Shown: positions 34,620 through 43,671 of the stretch, in pieces
Position numbering within the stretch: position 1 is the first letter of the stretch
Layout of the letters: the number at the start of each line of letters is the position of its first letter
NCBI RefSeq assembly: GCF_013385825.1
Contig: NZ_JACAPG010000014.1
Span: 310,001-374,000 of the forward strand
DNA: 64,000 nucleotides
Direction: 5' to 3'
From: Pseudomonas reactans
Lineage (GTDB): Bacteria; Pseudomonadota; Gammaproteobacteria; Pseudomonadales; Pseudomonadaceae
Position numbers and translations under genes: made by a program
The notes under the pieces: generated by a model
Seen by the model: the letters and a program-made list of their open reading frames with translations, nothing else
Told to the model about the DNA's origin: nothing
Database searches by the model: none

Positions 34620-35797
34620 GCCGGCAGGCGCCTCAAGGTCCACAGCGTGGTGAGCATTGCGGCGATGGCGCACAACGCAATGCCAATCAGCATCGGCGCT
34701 GGCGTGTGATCGGCGAACACACCGATCACCGTCATGGACACGGCCGCCGTGATCATCTGGATCGCCCCGAGCAAGGCTGACGCAGAGCCGGCCACCGCGC
34801 CGTGGTCCTCCAGCGACAAGACACCCGCCGCCGGTAACAGCAGACCGAGAAAACCGAAGCCGATAAACAGCAACGTCATCATCAAGGCCAGGCTGTCGAC
34901 CCACAACGTCGTGACCGCCAGCACTGCCATAACCGCCGCCACGGCCACCACCGACCAACGAATCAGCGGCGCCAGGCCAAAGCGTGCGCTGAGGCGTGCC
35001 GTGAGTTGGCTCATGGCGAAGAACGACGCGGCGTTTACGGCAAAACCCAGGCTGAACTGCGTGGGCGTCAGGCCGTAATGTTCGATGTACACGAATGGCG
35101 CGCTGCCGATAAACACGAAAAACGTAGCCAAACCGAACCCGCACACCACCGACAAACCGATAAACACCGGGTCACGCAGCAACGCGCCGTAGCTGCTGAA
35201 GGCGCTGCCCAGGGTCTTGCCCAGACGGCGTTCAGCCGGGTGAGTTTCCGGCAGTTGTACGATGGTCATCACCAGGCATGCCACCGCGAGCACCGCCAGC
35301 ACGGCAAACACTTCACGCCAGCTCCACAGCGAGATCACCAGGCTCCCGGCCAACGGCGCGAGAATCGGCGAGACACTCATCACCAGCATCAGCAACGCCA
35401 TGAGTTTCGCGGCTTCATGCCCGGTGTACAGGTCACGCACGATGGCGCGCGGAATCACCATCCCCGCGCACGCACCGAACGCCTGCAGGGCACGAAAGGC
35501 GATCAGTGATTCGATGGTAGGCGCCAATGCGCAACCGACACTGGCCACGGCAAAAATCACCAGGCCGGCATAAATCGGCGGCTTGCGCCCGAACACATCG
35601 CTGATCGGGCCGTAGAACAATTGGCAGACGCCGACGATGACAAAAAACACCGTGAGGCTCATCTGCACCAACGCTGGCGAGGCGTGCAGGCTCGTGCCCA
35701 GGGTCGGCAAGGCCGGCAGATAAATGTCGATGGCGAAGGGGCCGACGGCGGTGATCAAGCCCAGCAGCAGGGCCAGGCGGGCGATACTTCGAGACAT
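34589..35797 (-). CDS. Bcr/CflA-type MFS drug exporter
   Basis: A 402-residue 12-helix MFS transporter. The first helix GPFAIDIYLPALPTLG is the hallmark of the Bcr/CflA group, and GPISDVFGRKPPI is the loop 2-3 motif. It likely exports bicyclomycin, sulfonamide or similar drugs. ATG 35797 is chosen; upstream codons of the open frame do not fit the family. The 3' end overlaps the DUF971 gene on the other strand. Confidence 0.9.
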   Translation of the reverse strand: MSRSIARLALLLGLITAVGPFAIDIYLPALPTLGTSLHASPALVQMSLTVFFVIVGVCQLFYGPISDVFGRKPPIYAGLVIFAVASVGCALAPTIESLIAFRALQAFGACAGMVIPRAIVRDLYTGHEAAKLMALLMLVMSVSPILAPLAGSLVISLWSWREVFAVLAVLAVACLVMTIVQLPETHPAERRLGKTLGSAFSSYGALLRDPVFIGLSVVCGFGLATFFVFIGSAPFVYIEHYGLTPTQFSLGFAVNAASFFAMSQLTARLSARFGLAPLIRWSVVAVAAVMAVLAVTTLWVDSLALMMTLLFIGFGFLGLLLPAAGVLSLEDHGAVAGSASALLGAIQMITAAVSMTVIGVFADHTPAPMLIGIALCAIAAMLTTLWTLRRLPAHLASAPPSS

Positions 35798-35839
35798 GGG
35801 CAATTCCGGGCGGAGCAAACAAAGGTCGGCCAGCTTAAG

Positions 35840-35855
35840 GGATCTGCGCAGATCC
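35840..35855. promoter_or_regulatory. 16-bp perfect palindrome between divergent MFS and chemoreceptor genes
   Basis: GGATCTGCGCAGATCC is a perfect palindrome about 43 bases upstream of the MFS start and about 100 upstream of the chemoreceptor start. It looks like a dimeric regulator site. No regulator gene is next to it. Confidence 0.4.
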
Positions 35856-35958
35856 GCAAACTTAGGCTTCAATAAGCAGTATGGATGGCCGATAACATGA
35901 GCAGCGGGGCTTCTACGGTTGGGTTCTCAACCGGCTGACCAGGCACGGGGATACCAGC

Positions 35959-37572
35959 ATGACGATCAAACTGCGCTTGATGCTGTTGATAGCGACCGGA
36001 TTGCTCACTGCCTTGATCATGAGCCTGGCCGGCTACCTGGGAAACACCCGGATGGGCAGTGCCGTACAGGACAACGAAGTGAGCATGACGGTGCTGCGCA
36101 ACCACATGGAAGCCGACATGATGCACGACGCCCTGCGCGCCGATGTGTTATCGGCGATGCTGGTGGGCCTGGGTAAAAGCACCAGCAGCAAGGCCGAAGT
36201 CGACAGTTCTTTGAAGGAGCACGCCGAGCACTTTCGGCAGGTGCTGGCAGACAACCTCAAGTTGCCGCTGGACGATTCGCTCAAGGCAAGCCTGGAAAAA
36301 ATCAAACCCAGTCTGGATAACTACATCGCCACCGGCGAGCGAATCGTCGCGCTGGCACTGGACAATCCTGAGGCTGCGCGCGGGGAACTGGGCACGTTCA
36401 ATGCCGCCTTCAGCCAGTTGGAAGATCAAATGGCGGGCCTGAGCGAGTTGATCGAAACCAATACCCAGCAGACCAGCGTGGGTACTCGGCAGGCCATCAG
36501 CAACGCCAACTTGACCTTGGGCGCGGTGTTGATCGCCAGCCTATTACTGCTGTTGGCCCAGGGCCGCTGGGTGATCCTCAGTATCATGGGGCCCCTACAG
36601 GCGGCCAGCCGCATTGCCGCCAGCATCGCACGTGGCAACTTGAGTGAACCCATCATGGAACCCCGGCGCAAGGACGAAGCCAGCGCCCTGATCCGCAGCC
36701 TCGCGACGATGCAAAAGGACCTACGCGGCATGATCGACGTGGTGCGCAGCAACGCCCATGGCGTCAATGGCATGAGCGAGCAACTGAGCCGCGGCTGCCA
36801 TGAAGTGGCCGGCAGCAGCCAGCAACAGAGCGCCGCCGCCAGCACCATGGCCGCTGCCGCGAGTGAAATGACCGCAAGCATCGAGGAAATCACCCGGCAC
36901 GCCGGACGCGCACTGGACATGGCCAACCAGGCGCAAATCTTGGCCAAGGACGGCGGCCGGGTGATTCATCAGGTGGTCAATGACATGGATGGCATTGCCC
37001 GTTCCGCGCAGCAATCGGCCCACGTGATCCGCACGCTGGACAAGGAGTCCGAGGCCATTTTCAGCATTATCCAGGTGATCAAGGGGATTGCTGACCAGAC
37101 CAACCTGCTGGCCCTGAATGCCGCGATCGAGGCCGCCCGTGCTGGCGAGCAGGGGCGCGGATTTGCGGTGGTTGCTGATGAAGTGCGCAACCTTGCTGGA
37201 CGCACCAGCGCATCCACCCAGGAAATTGCCGCCATGGTCGGGCGTATCCAGCAGAACACCCGGGAAGCGGTGACCAGCATGGAGGAGGGCGTTGCTCAGG
37301 TGGACAAAGGCATGGCGGTCACCGCCGAGGTGGAGCGGGCGATTCGCGAGATTCTCCAAGCAACATTGAACACCACGGAAATGGTCAACGATATCTCCCG
37401 GACCATCGGCGAGCAGAGCCTGGCCAGCAATGAAATTGCGCACCAGGTGGAGATGATTGCGGGGATGTCAGAGAGCAATAGCCGAGTGATCGGGCAGACG
37501 GCGTCGACCACCGATGAACTGTCCAACCTGGCAGGAAAGCTGTCGCAGTCGGTTGATCGATTTCAGATGTAA
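35959..37572 (+). CDS. Methyl-accepting chemotaxis protein
   Basis: A 537-residue chemoreceptor. First membrane helix about 7-27, a periplasmic four-helix-bundle type ligand domain about 30-185, second helix about 188-208, then HAMP (with NLSEPIMEPRRKDE), and the cytoplasmic signalling domain. The hairpin tip is IADQTNLLALNAAIEAARAG. No C-terminal CheR-binding pentapeptide (ends RFQM). The ligand is not predictable from the sequence. Confidence 0.93.
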   Translation: MTIKLRLMLLIATGLLTALIMSLAGYLGNTRMGSAVQDNEVSMTVLRNHMEADMMHDALRADVLSAMLVGLGKSTSSKAEVDSSLKEHAEHFRQVLADNLKLPLDDSLKASLEKIKPSLDNYIATGERIVALALDNPEAARGELGTFNAAFSQLEDQMAGLSELIETNTQQTSVGTRQAISNANLTLGAVLIASLLLLLAQGRWVILSIMGPLQAASRIAASIARGNLSEPIMEPRRKDEASALIRSLATMQKDLRGMIDVVRSNAHGVNGMSEQLSRGCHEVAGSSQQQSAAASTMAAAASEMTASIEEITRHAGRALDMANQAQILAKDGGRVIHQVVNDMDGIARSAQQSAHVIRTLDKESEAIFSIIQVIKGIADQTNLLALNAAIEAARAGEQGRGFAVVADEVRNLAGRTSASTQEIAAMVGRIQQNTREAVTSMEEGVAQVDKGMAVTAEVERAIREILQATLNTTEMVNDISRTIGEQSLASNEIAHQVEMIAGMSESNSRVIGQTASTTDELSNLAGKLSQSVDRFQM

Positions 37573-37583
37573 CTAATTGATTT

Positions 37584-37613
37584 AACTCAACTAAATAGTC
37601 ATTTAGTTGAGTT
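37584..37613. terminator. Hairpin with 13-bp perfect stem after the chemoreceptor gene
   Basis: AACTCAACTAAAT (37584-37596) and ATTTAGTTGAGTT (37601-37613) pair perfectly around AGTC. It lies between the convergent chemoreceptor and HxlR genes and probably ends both transcripts, although no long T-run follows on either strand. Confidence 0.6.
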
Positions 37614-37632
37614 GGCTCTCAGGGCAGGGGAC

Positions 37633-37992
37633 TCAAGACTGGGAGAGGGTGGTCATACGCCGCTCGGCGATACGCTCAACGGTTTGCATATGCTCCGTGC
37701 CCCATTGGCACAGCGCGCCCAACGCAGTCGCCAAGGATCGCCCGAACGGTGTCAGCGAGTACTCGACCTTGGGCGGTATTTCCTGGAAATCCACCCGGAA
37801 AATGATCTCGTCACGCTCCAATTCCTTGAGTTGCTGGATCAGCACCTTATCGGTCACGCCGCCAATCGCACGCCTTAATTCCCCATATCGATGAACATTT
37901 TGCGCCAAGTTGAACAGCACCAGCGGCTTCCATTTACCGCCAATCACCGCCAGGGCGGCCTCGAGCCCGCAATTGAATGAGTGGTTGGCCAT
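37633..37992 (-). CDS. HxlR-family transcriptional regulator
   Basis: A 119-residue winged-helix regulator. The N-terminal Cys in NHSFNCGLEAALAVIGGKWK is at the usual redox- or ligand-sensing position for this family. FNLAQNVHRYGELRRAIGG and VEYSLTPFGRSL are family motifs. ATG 37992 is preferred to the longer frame. It is divergent from an SDR gene, which it probably controls. Confidence 0.9.
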   Translation of the reverse strand: MANHSFNCGLEAALAVIGGKWKPLVLFNLAQNVHRYGELRRAIGGVTDKVLIQQLKELERDEIIFRVDFQEIPPKVEYSLTPFGRSLATALGALCQWGTEHMQTVERIAERRMTTLSQS

Positions 37993-38014
37993 GATCCAGA
38001 GGACTCCGCATAGG

Positions 38015-38051
38015 GTACTTACTAAAAGGTGCATACTATTCAAAAGAATAG
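38015..38051. promoter_or_regulatory. Operator candidates between hxlR and the SDR gene
   Basis: GTACTTACTAAAAGGTGCATAC is followed by CTATTC-AAAA-GAATAG (38036-38051), a perfect 6-bp inverted repeat. Position in the middle of a divergent promoter and the TACTTACT-type sequence fit an HxlR binding region. Exact contacts cannot be read from sequence. Confidence 0.4.
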
Positions 38052-38096
38052 CGCAGATCTACAGTTGGGCCTCAACCTTATTCATCGGAGTTCACC

Positions 38097-38846
38097 ATGA
38101 GCAGGCTCAACGGAAAAATCGCAGTCATTACCGGCGGCAACAGCGGCATAGGCCTGGCAACAGCCATTCGCTTTGCGGCGGAAGGCGCACACGTCGTCAT
38201 TGTAGGACGTCGACAAGAGGAACTGGACAAGGCGCTGCAACTGATAGGTCCTGAAGCCATCGCCATACAAGGCGACATTTCAAAAATGGACGACCTTGAT
38301 CGCGTGTTCACCCAAGTCAAAGCCGCCAAAGGCCGGGTCGACGTGCTGTTCGCCAACGCAGGCCTGGGGGATTTCCAGCCGATCGGCTCGATCACCGAGG
38401 AATCGTTTGACCGTACCTTCGGCATCAACGTCAAAGGCACGCTGTTCACCGTACAAAAAGCCTTGCCACTGATGAGCGCCGGCAGCTCGGTGATCCTCAC
38501 AGGTTCGACCACAGGCACCATGGGCACACCGGCATTCAGCGTGTACAGCGCAACAAAAGCGGCGCTGCGTAATTTTGCCAGGAGCTGGGCGCTGGATCTG
38601 AAAGGTACGGGCATTCGCGTCAACGTACTTTCACCAGGGCCGATCTCGACACCGGGCTTGGACCTGGCGCTTTCAGGTACAGGCCAGAAAGACGCAATCA
38701 TCGACGACATGACCGCGCAGGTTCCGTTGAGCCGAATTGGCAAGCCCGAGGAAGTTGCAGCGGCAGCGTTGTTCCTGGCATCGGATGAGAGCAGCTTCAT
38801 GACCGGCAGTGAGATGTTTGTCGATGGAGGCTTTGCTCAGGTTTGA
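38097..38846 (+). CDS. SDR-family oxidoreductase
   Basis: A 249-residue classical SDR. TGGNSGIG (about 12-19), NAGLG, and the Tyr/Lys pair in YSATK are present, with a C-terminal SFMTGSEMFVDGGFAQV. Divergent HxlR neighbours often control SDR genes that detoxify quinones or aldehydes. Cofactor likely NADP, given GRRQEE after the second strand. Substrate unknown. Confidence 0.9.
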   Translation: MSRLNGKIAVITGGNSGIGLATAIRFAAEGAHVVIVGRRQEELDKALQLIGPEAIAIQGDISKMDDLDRVFTQVKAAKGRVDVLFANAGLGDFQPIGSITEESFDRTFGINVKGTLFTVQKALPLMSAGSSVILTGSTTGTMGTPAFSVYSATKAALRNFARSWALDLKGTGIRVNVLSPGPISTPGLDLALSGTGQKDAIIDDMTAQVPLSRIGKPEEVAAAALFLASDESSFMTGSEMFVDGGFAQV

Positions 38847-39000
38847 GTGAGATAGGGGTTTTGCCTGTTGAAATCTGATGGGCACTGCCCCTGATTACGC
38901 AATACGATATTACGCATAATGTATATTATGTTAAATCATATATTGCGCCTATCCTCCCCATGACCTCTCTAAGCCGCAGATTTGACAACATTGAGCCTGA
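38847..39000. other. AT-rich gap with inverted repeats at the edge of the biosynthetic cluster
   Basis: No gene. CATAAT-GTAT-ATTATG (38915-38930) sits within a wider pair CGCAATA (38898-38904) / TATTGCG (38941-38947). The segment is much more AT-rich than its flanks and lies where the SDR transcript meets the end of the tox-like operon. It may act as a terminator or mark the boundary of acquired DNA. Confidence 0.4.
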
Positions 39001-40353
39001 TCACTTCGCTGAGTGTGATCCTCTCCAAGCTACGGGAGCTACCTTCAAAAACTGCCGGAGTTCCACCAGCAGTGTTTCCATCGAATAGCCACTCGAACCT
39101 GATCCCTCGTATTTCAAGGCCGGCATGATGTTTTCAACGCCGCCGTAGCGCCACACACCCTGTTCTTTCTCATCCTGCTGCAATGCCCGAGCAAAGATCG
39201 ACAGATCTCTGCGTGCCCGCGCAATACCCGAGATGCGTTCGACCCAACTCTCGTAACGCTGGCGAACTTCGAGGACAGTGCCGTGAACAATCGCGACGAC
39301 GCCACATCGTGTTCTGTTGTGAAACGCAATGTTCGACAATCCCAAGTAAGGTCGTCGATGGTTCAATGGCGCGTGATTGATCTCGGCTGGAAGATGGAAA
39401 ACCGCCAGGTCGATCTCCGGGTACTCCACCAGCATCATGTCCGGATGGCTCAACAATCGCTCGCTGCGCGCAAGATGATCCATCCCCTCGAGATAACAAG
39501 GCTCGTAACGCTCGGTGTGGTCCAGGACCTGCTCGACCATGGGTAAAACCGCTCTGTAACGATGCAACAACGCGGTGTCAGTATCGATCGTTCCTGGCAG
39601 TTTCACCTGTGCTGCCAAGCTATTGAATGCAAAGGCCGCTTTTAATGCTTGGGCTGATACCCCTCGCGAAAAGTCACCCAGCCTGGCGATGTCGATCAAC
39701 AGTTGCTGATGCCGCATCGCATGGGACGGCGATAGAAAGGCATAAATCGAGGCCAGCCCATCCAGGTCAAAGTGGTCGCTGGTGACGATCTTTGCGCCTT
39801 CGACGATATCGCTTTGCTTGAGAAAACTGAAAACACTTTGCGTTGACAGATTGGCTTTGTAGGGCGCAGGTGTCTTGTTGGAAGGCCAGTGCGACAGCGT
39901 CAATAATGTTGAAGCATTATCAATGGAGTCCAGGGACACATTCGGCACTTGCGCGGTATGGCCTAACGGCAAGTACCCGTAGGGGCTCTCGCGGTTGATA
40001 CGGACGGCCTCATTTTCGTATGAAGCAGGTGAAGCAGGCTTGCGCGGTGAGTGATCGCTCAGCGCCAGGTGGCAATCACCCGCCTGAATCGGTACATAGG
40101 CCAGTTCCCCACCGGTGTCCAACCCATAGCTCAAACGGCAAAGGTTTTCGCGACGGATGTCGGTGGGTTCTCCATTGATCAGGACTGCGCCCGGTCCTGC
40201 AATCGCACTCATCAAATCGATGAACTGGTTGTTGATAATCCCGATGGGACGCCCGCCCAGCACTTTTATCTCGAGATCTCCCACCTGTTTCTCAACATCG
40301 GGGTCAGTCAGAAACTCAGTGGCGCGCTGTGGCAAAACGGACAGTAGATTCAT
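39001..40353 (-). CDS. Hypothetical protein with a DHH-like motif, last gene of the tox-like operon
   Basis: A 450-residue soluble protein that I do not recognise by name (it resembles DUF6687-type proteins). The most telling segment is TSDHFDLDGLASIYAFLSP (about 193-211 from this start), similar to the metal-binding first motif of DHH phosphoesterases. A second conserved-looking stretch is HHRRPYLGLSN-like near 340. AAGGGA lies ahead of ATG 40353, 19 bases after the MFS stop. Its position in the operon suggests a biosynthetic or self-protection step, possibly removal of a phosphate; this is inference. Confidence 0.65.
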   Translation of the reverse strand: MNLLSVLPQRATEFLTDPDVEKQVGDLEIKVLGGRPIGIINNQFIDLMSAIAGPGAVLINGEPTDIRRENLCRLSYGLDTGGELAYVPIQAGDCHLALSDHSPRKPASPASYENEAVRINRESPYGYLPLGHTAQVPNVSLDSIDNASTLLTLSHWPSNKTPAPYKANLSTQSVFSFLKQSDIVEGAKIVTSDHFDLDGLASIYAFLSPSHAMRHQQLLIDIARLGDFSRGVSAQALKAAFAFNSLAAQVKLPGTIDTDTALLHRYRAVLPMVEQVLDHTERYEPCYLEGMDHLARSERLLSHPDMMLVEYPEIDLAVFHLPAEINHAPLNHRRPYLGLSNIAFHNRTRCGVVAIVHGTVLEVRQRYESWVERISGIARARRDLSIFARALQQDEKEQGVWRYGGVENIMPALKYEGSGSSGYSMETLLVELRQFLKVAPVAWRGSHSAK

Positions 40354-40372
40354 CGTCGGCTTCCCTTCGAGA

Positions 40373-41794
40373 TCATGCAGGGTCAAACGTTGGTTGCTCG
40401 GCTTTTTTTCGAGTGACCGGCCTGACGGAGAAGAAGATCAATACCGACAGCGCCGCGTACACACCGAAGAGCCACGCTGCAGCGCTCGATGCACCGACGG
40501 CACCACCGGGTGAAGAGAACCCACCCAGATTGACGATCATGCCGGCTAATGCCGCGCCAATGGCTGTCGCGATCAGTTGTACGGTGGTGATCGACGCCCC
40601 CGCCAGCTCCTTCTCATCTTCGGACACACTTTCAAGTACGCGCGTCAGCAAATGCGGCCATGCCAGCCCGATCCCGGTACCGATCACCAACATCCCGGCA
40701 CACACCCCCACGACATTGATGATTGACGGGCCGAACCGCGGTACGAAGATAAACGCCAGGATCAACCCACCGACAATGAAGAACGGCGCAATGCCAATTG
40801 CGCGGATCGCTGGGTTGGGCTTGAGCCCAGAGCTGTACAGTGCTCCCAAGGTCCAGCCTGCCGCCATCAACGCACTGATGTAACCCGCCAGCAGCGGTGT
40901 TTGCAGGTGCAGCACTTGCAGGAAGTACGGCACGAAGACTTCGCTGGTCATTCCGACCACCATCAAACCCATGGAGAAATACAACGGCAGCAGCGCACTG
41001 CGGGCAGTCAGCGCGCCCTTGGGTAATAACCGCAACGTTGAACGGACTTCCACCCGGTAAACGAAGTACAACAGTAAAAGGCCGACCGCCAGGCCCAGGA
41101 CGCTATAGACCGCATCCGGCTTGATACTGCCGACGGATATCGCCAATACGACGCCACTCAAAAGCACCAGTTGCGCCAGCGGGACACCCATACGGCGTGG
41201 AGCCTCGGTGCTTTTCTTCGGCAGCAGTGCCCAGGCCAGCAACATGAATAATACGGTGACCGGGATGAGTGCCCAAAAAGCTGCGCGCCAGGCGTCGTAC
41301 TCAGCGAAAACGCCACCCACTGCCGGCCCGATCAGCGTTGCCGCCCCCCACATGCCAGAGATCAGCGCCATGGCTCGCGGCCACAAAGGTTCGGCGAACA
41401 CCAACCGAATCATGGCGTAGGGCAATGCGAACAAAAGCCCCCCACCCAGCCCTTGAATCGTTCGGCCCAGGATCATGACCGCCATGTTCGGCGACAGACT
41501 GCACACCGCGCTGCCGGTAGCGAAGATCACCCCCGCCCAGACGTAGGCGCCCCGCGCGCCCAAGCCGGTCAGGCATTTGGTCGACAGTACGGAGCCGATG
41601 ATGGAGGCCACCACGAACAACGTGGTGTTCCAGGCGTAATAGTCGAGGCCGCCGATGTCCGCGACCACGGAGGGCAAAATCGTCGTCACCAGATAGACGT
41701 TGATTGCGTGCAGCGCAACGCCGCCCGCCAAGGCCGCAGATCGCAATCCGTTCCTTCCAAGTAGTAATGCCGACCACCCTGTCGTAGATCTCAT
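40373..41794 (-). CDS. MFS exporter of the tox-like cluster
   Basis: A 473-residue transporter with about 12-14 hydrophobic helices. GRTIQGLGGGLLFALPYAMIR-like region near 110-130 is the DHA2-type motif C neighbourhood. It lies in line with the biosynthetic genes and is the obvious exporter of the product. The first 38 codons of the longest frame are not family-like, so ATG 41794 is used. A 73-base gap separates it from the RibD-like gene. Confidence 0.85.
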   Translation of the reverse strand: MRSTTGWSALLLGRNGLRSAALAGGVALHAINVYLVTTILPSVVADIGGLDYYAWNTTLFVVASIIGSVLSTKCLTGLGARGAYVWAGVIFATGSAVCSLSPNMAVMILGRTIQGLGGGLLFALPYAMIRLVFAEPLWPRAMALISGMWGAATLIGPAVGGVFAEYDAWRAAFWALIPVTVLFMLLAWALLPKKSTEAPRRMGVPLAQLVLLSGVVLAISVGSIKPDAVYSVLGLAVGLLLLYFVYRVEVRSTLRLLPKGALTARSALLPLYFSMGLMVVGMTSEVFVPYFLQVLHLQTPLLAGYISALMAAGWTLGALYSSGLKPNPAIRAIGIAPFFIVGGLILAFIFVPRFGPSIINVVGVCAGMLVIGTGIGLAWPHLLTRVLESVSEDEKELAGASITTVQLIATAIGAALAGMIVNLGGFSSPGGAVGASSAAAWLFGVYAALSVLIFFSVRPVTRKKAEQPTFDPA

Positions 41795-41867
41795 CTCGAT
41801 ACACCAAGTCTGATTAACGTAAAACCACTCTATTATAAAAGCATTTACTTGTGTAATTATTTGTCCC

Positions 41868-43001
41868 CTATATTGCCTCTTCAACGACAGCCGATAACGC
41901 TGACTCACCGCCTAGGGGTTTTAACCGCAGGCGCAGGTCTCCACCCACCAGGCATTGCTCCACAATCGACAATTGCCGGGCCTCGGCCAATGACGTGAGC
42001 CCATTGATTCCCAGCAATGGGCGGGCATCACTGCCCAACAACAGGGGGGCGATATAGATCAGCCACTCATCCACCAGGCCCGCAGCCGCTAAAGCGCCGC
42101 ACAACACCGCTCCGGCTTCGACCTGGACTTCGTTGCACCCCTCCTCCGCCAGGCATGCCATGACCTGATGCAGGTCCAGGCGCCCGTCCGACAACCCAAC
42201 CTGGCGAAAGCGCACGCTGTCTGGCGGCACGCCCGGTGGTGTGACAGCCGGGCCATGAAAGATCAGGGTGGGCGCCTCGCCATCCCATACATGGGCGTCG
42301 GTGGGGCCTTTGAGATCCTGGTCCAGCACCACCCGCAGCGGCGCGACAAACGCCATCTGCGGATCCGCCAGGCGCACCGTCAAACGCGGGTTGTCCGCGT
42401 GCAGCGTGCCGCTGCCGGTGAGTACGGCGCAGGATCGGGCGCGCCAGGTTTGCACGTCCTCCCGGGACTGCGCCGAGGTGATCCACTTGGACTCCCCGGT
42501 GGCCAGGGCTGTGCGCCCGTCCAGGCTCATGGCCAACTTGATCCGCACCCAGGGCCGCTGACGCTCGATGCGTGAAAAGAACCCTTGGTTCAACTCCCGC
42601 GCCTCGGGACACGGCAGGTGTTCAACCACCACCCCTGCCGCCCTGAGCCGCTCGACGCCCTGATTCTCGTGCTGGGAGCGGTCGACACTGGCGACCACCA
42701 CCCGCGCTATACCTGCATGGATCAACGCATCGACACAGGGCGGGGTACGCCCATGACCACCGCAGGGTTCCAGGGTGACATAGGCAGTGGCACCCCGCGC
42801 CTGATCGCCCGCTTCGCGCAACGCATTGACCTCGGCGTGTGCCTGCCCTGCCCTTGCATGCCAACCCTGTCCAAGCACTTCGTCGTGTTTGACAATCACG
42901 CAACCAACCCTGGGATTAGGCGCCGTGGTGTAGGCGCCTCGATCGGCCAATGCCAGGGCGAGCGCCATGAAATGGCGGTCGCACAACGGCACCCGGCTCA
43001 T
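41868..43001 (-). CDS. toxE: RibD-like deaminase/reductase, ToxE homologue
   Basis: A 377-residue two-domain protein. The zinc deaminase part has AHAEVNAL and EPCGGHGRTPPC; the reductase part (about 145-360) has KLAMSLDGRTALATGESKW. It processes the pyrimidine made from GTP, as in riboflavin synthesis. Here it stands in an operon with ToxA, C, D and B-like genes, which points to toxoflavin-type synthesis and not to vitamin supply. ATG overlaps the methyltransferase stop (ATGA). Confidence 0.87.
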   Translation of the reverse strand: MSRVPLCDRHFMALALALADRGAYTTAPNPRVGCVIVKHDEVLGQGWHARAGQAHAEVNALREAGDQARGATAYVTLEPCGGHGRTPPCVDALIHAGIARVVVASVDRSQHENQGVERLRAAGVVVEHLPCPEARELNQGFFSRIERQRPWVRIKLAMSLDGRTALATGESKWITSAQSREDVQTWRARSCAVLTGSGTLHADNPRLTVRLADPQMAFVAPLRVVLDQDLKGPTDAHVWDGEAPTLIFHGPAVTPPGVPPDSVRFRQVGLSDGRLDLHQVMACLAEEGCNEVQVEAGAVLCGALAAAGLVDEWLIYIAPLLLGSDARPLLGINGLTSLAEARQLSIVEQCLVGGDLRLRLKPLGGESALSAVVEEAI

Positions 43002-43654
43002 GTGCGAAGCAGCGCCAAGAGATAAACCGCGTCCCCATGTTGACGCTCGATCACCACCAGTTCCTGCCAGGTGAAGCCAAACCCTTCGAAGGTTTCGCGC
43101 ACACCTTGCTCAGTGAAAAAGTAACCTTGACGCTGGTTGTCCATTGCTCGCCACCCTGGCGTCGGGTTGCTCGCGTCGACACCAAACACATTCAGCCCGA
43201 TCAAGGCGCCCGGCCGGGCGAACTGTCGGATGTTTGCGAGGTAGGCCTCCCACTCGTCAGGGTGTTGATGATGAAAACAACCGTTGTCCAGCACGGCGTC
43301 GAACAGCTTGCCCGCAGGCGGCTGCCAGTCCTGCAGCGCACTGCATACCAGTTGCAGGCGCTCGCCCCAACGCTTGCGCAGCAGCGGCCAACTCGAGTTT
43401 TCGACAATATCCAGCCCCGTCACACGATGCCCTGCCTGGATAAACTCCGAGGCGTCCCGTGCCCGGCCGACGCCCACGTCCAGAATATGCTGATCCGGCG
43501 TCGCCCCCAGTAACTCGAGAAACACCCGGGCCGCCTTGGCCATGCCAATGTCCCACGACCATTCGTCTTCGCCATGACTGTAGCGGTGCACAAACGAGGT
43601 ATTGAGTGCCCCGCGGTACGACGGTACGTCCATGAATTTCGCTGGTTTGCTCAT
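42998..43654 (-). CDS. toxA: SAM-dependent methyltransferase, ToxA-like
   Basis: A 218-residue class I methyltransferase. Motif I is HILDVGVGRARD; a second motif DNGCFHH follows. Size and context match ToxA, which adds the two N-methyl groups of toxoflavin. AGGA lies ahead of ATG 43654, 17 bases after the WD-repeat gene. The number and site of methylations here are not known, as a second methyltransferase is present in the operon. Confidence 0.82.
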   Translation of the reverse strand: MSKPAKFMDVPSYRGALNTSFVHRYSHGEDEWSWDIGMAKAARVFLELLGATPDQHILDVGVGRARDASEFIQAGHRVTGLDIVENSSWPLLRKRWGERLQLVCSALQDWQPPAGKLFDAVLDNGCFHHQHPDEWEAYLANIRQFARPGALIGLNVFGVDASNPTPGWRAMDNQRQGYFFTEQGVRETFEGFGFTWQELVVIERQHGDAVYLLALLRT

Positions 43655-43671
43655 GTCTGGAGATCCTTGGT

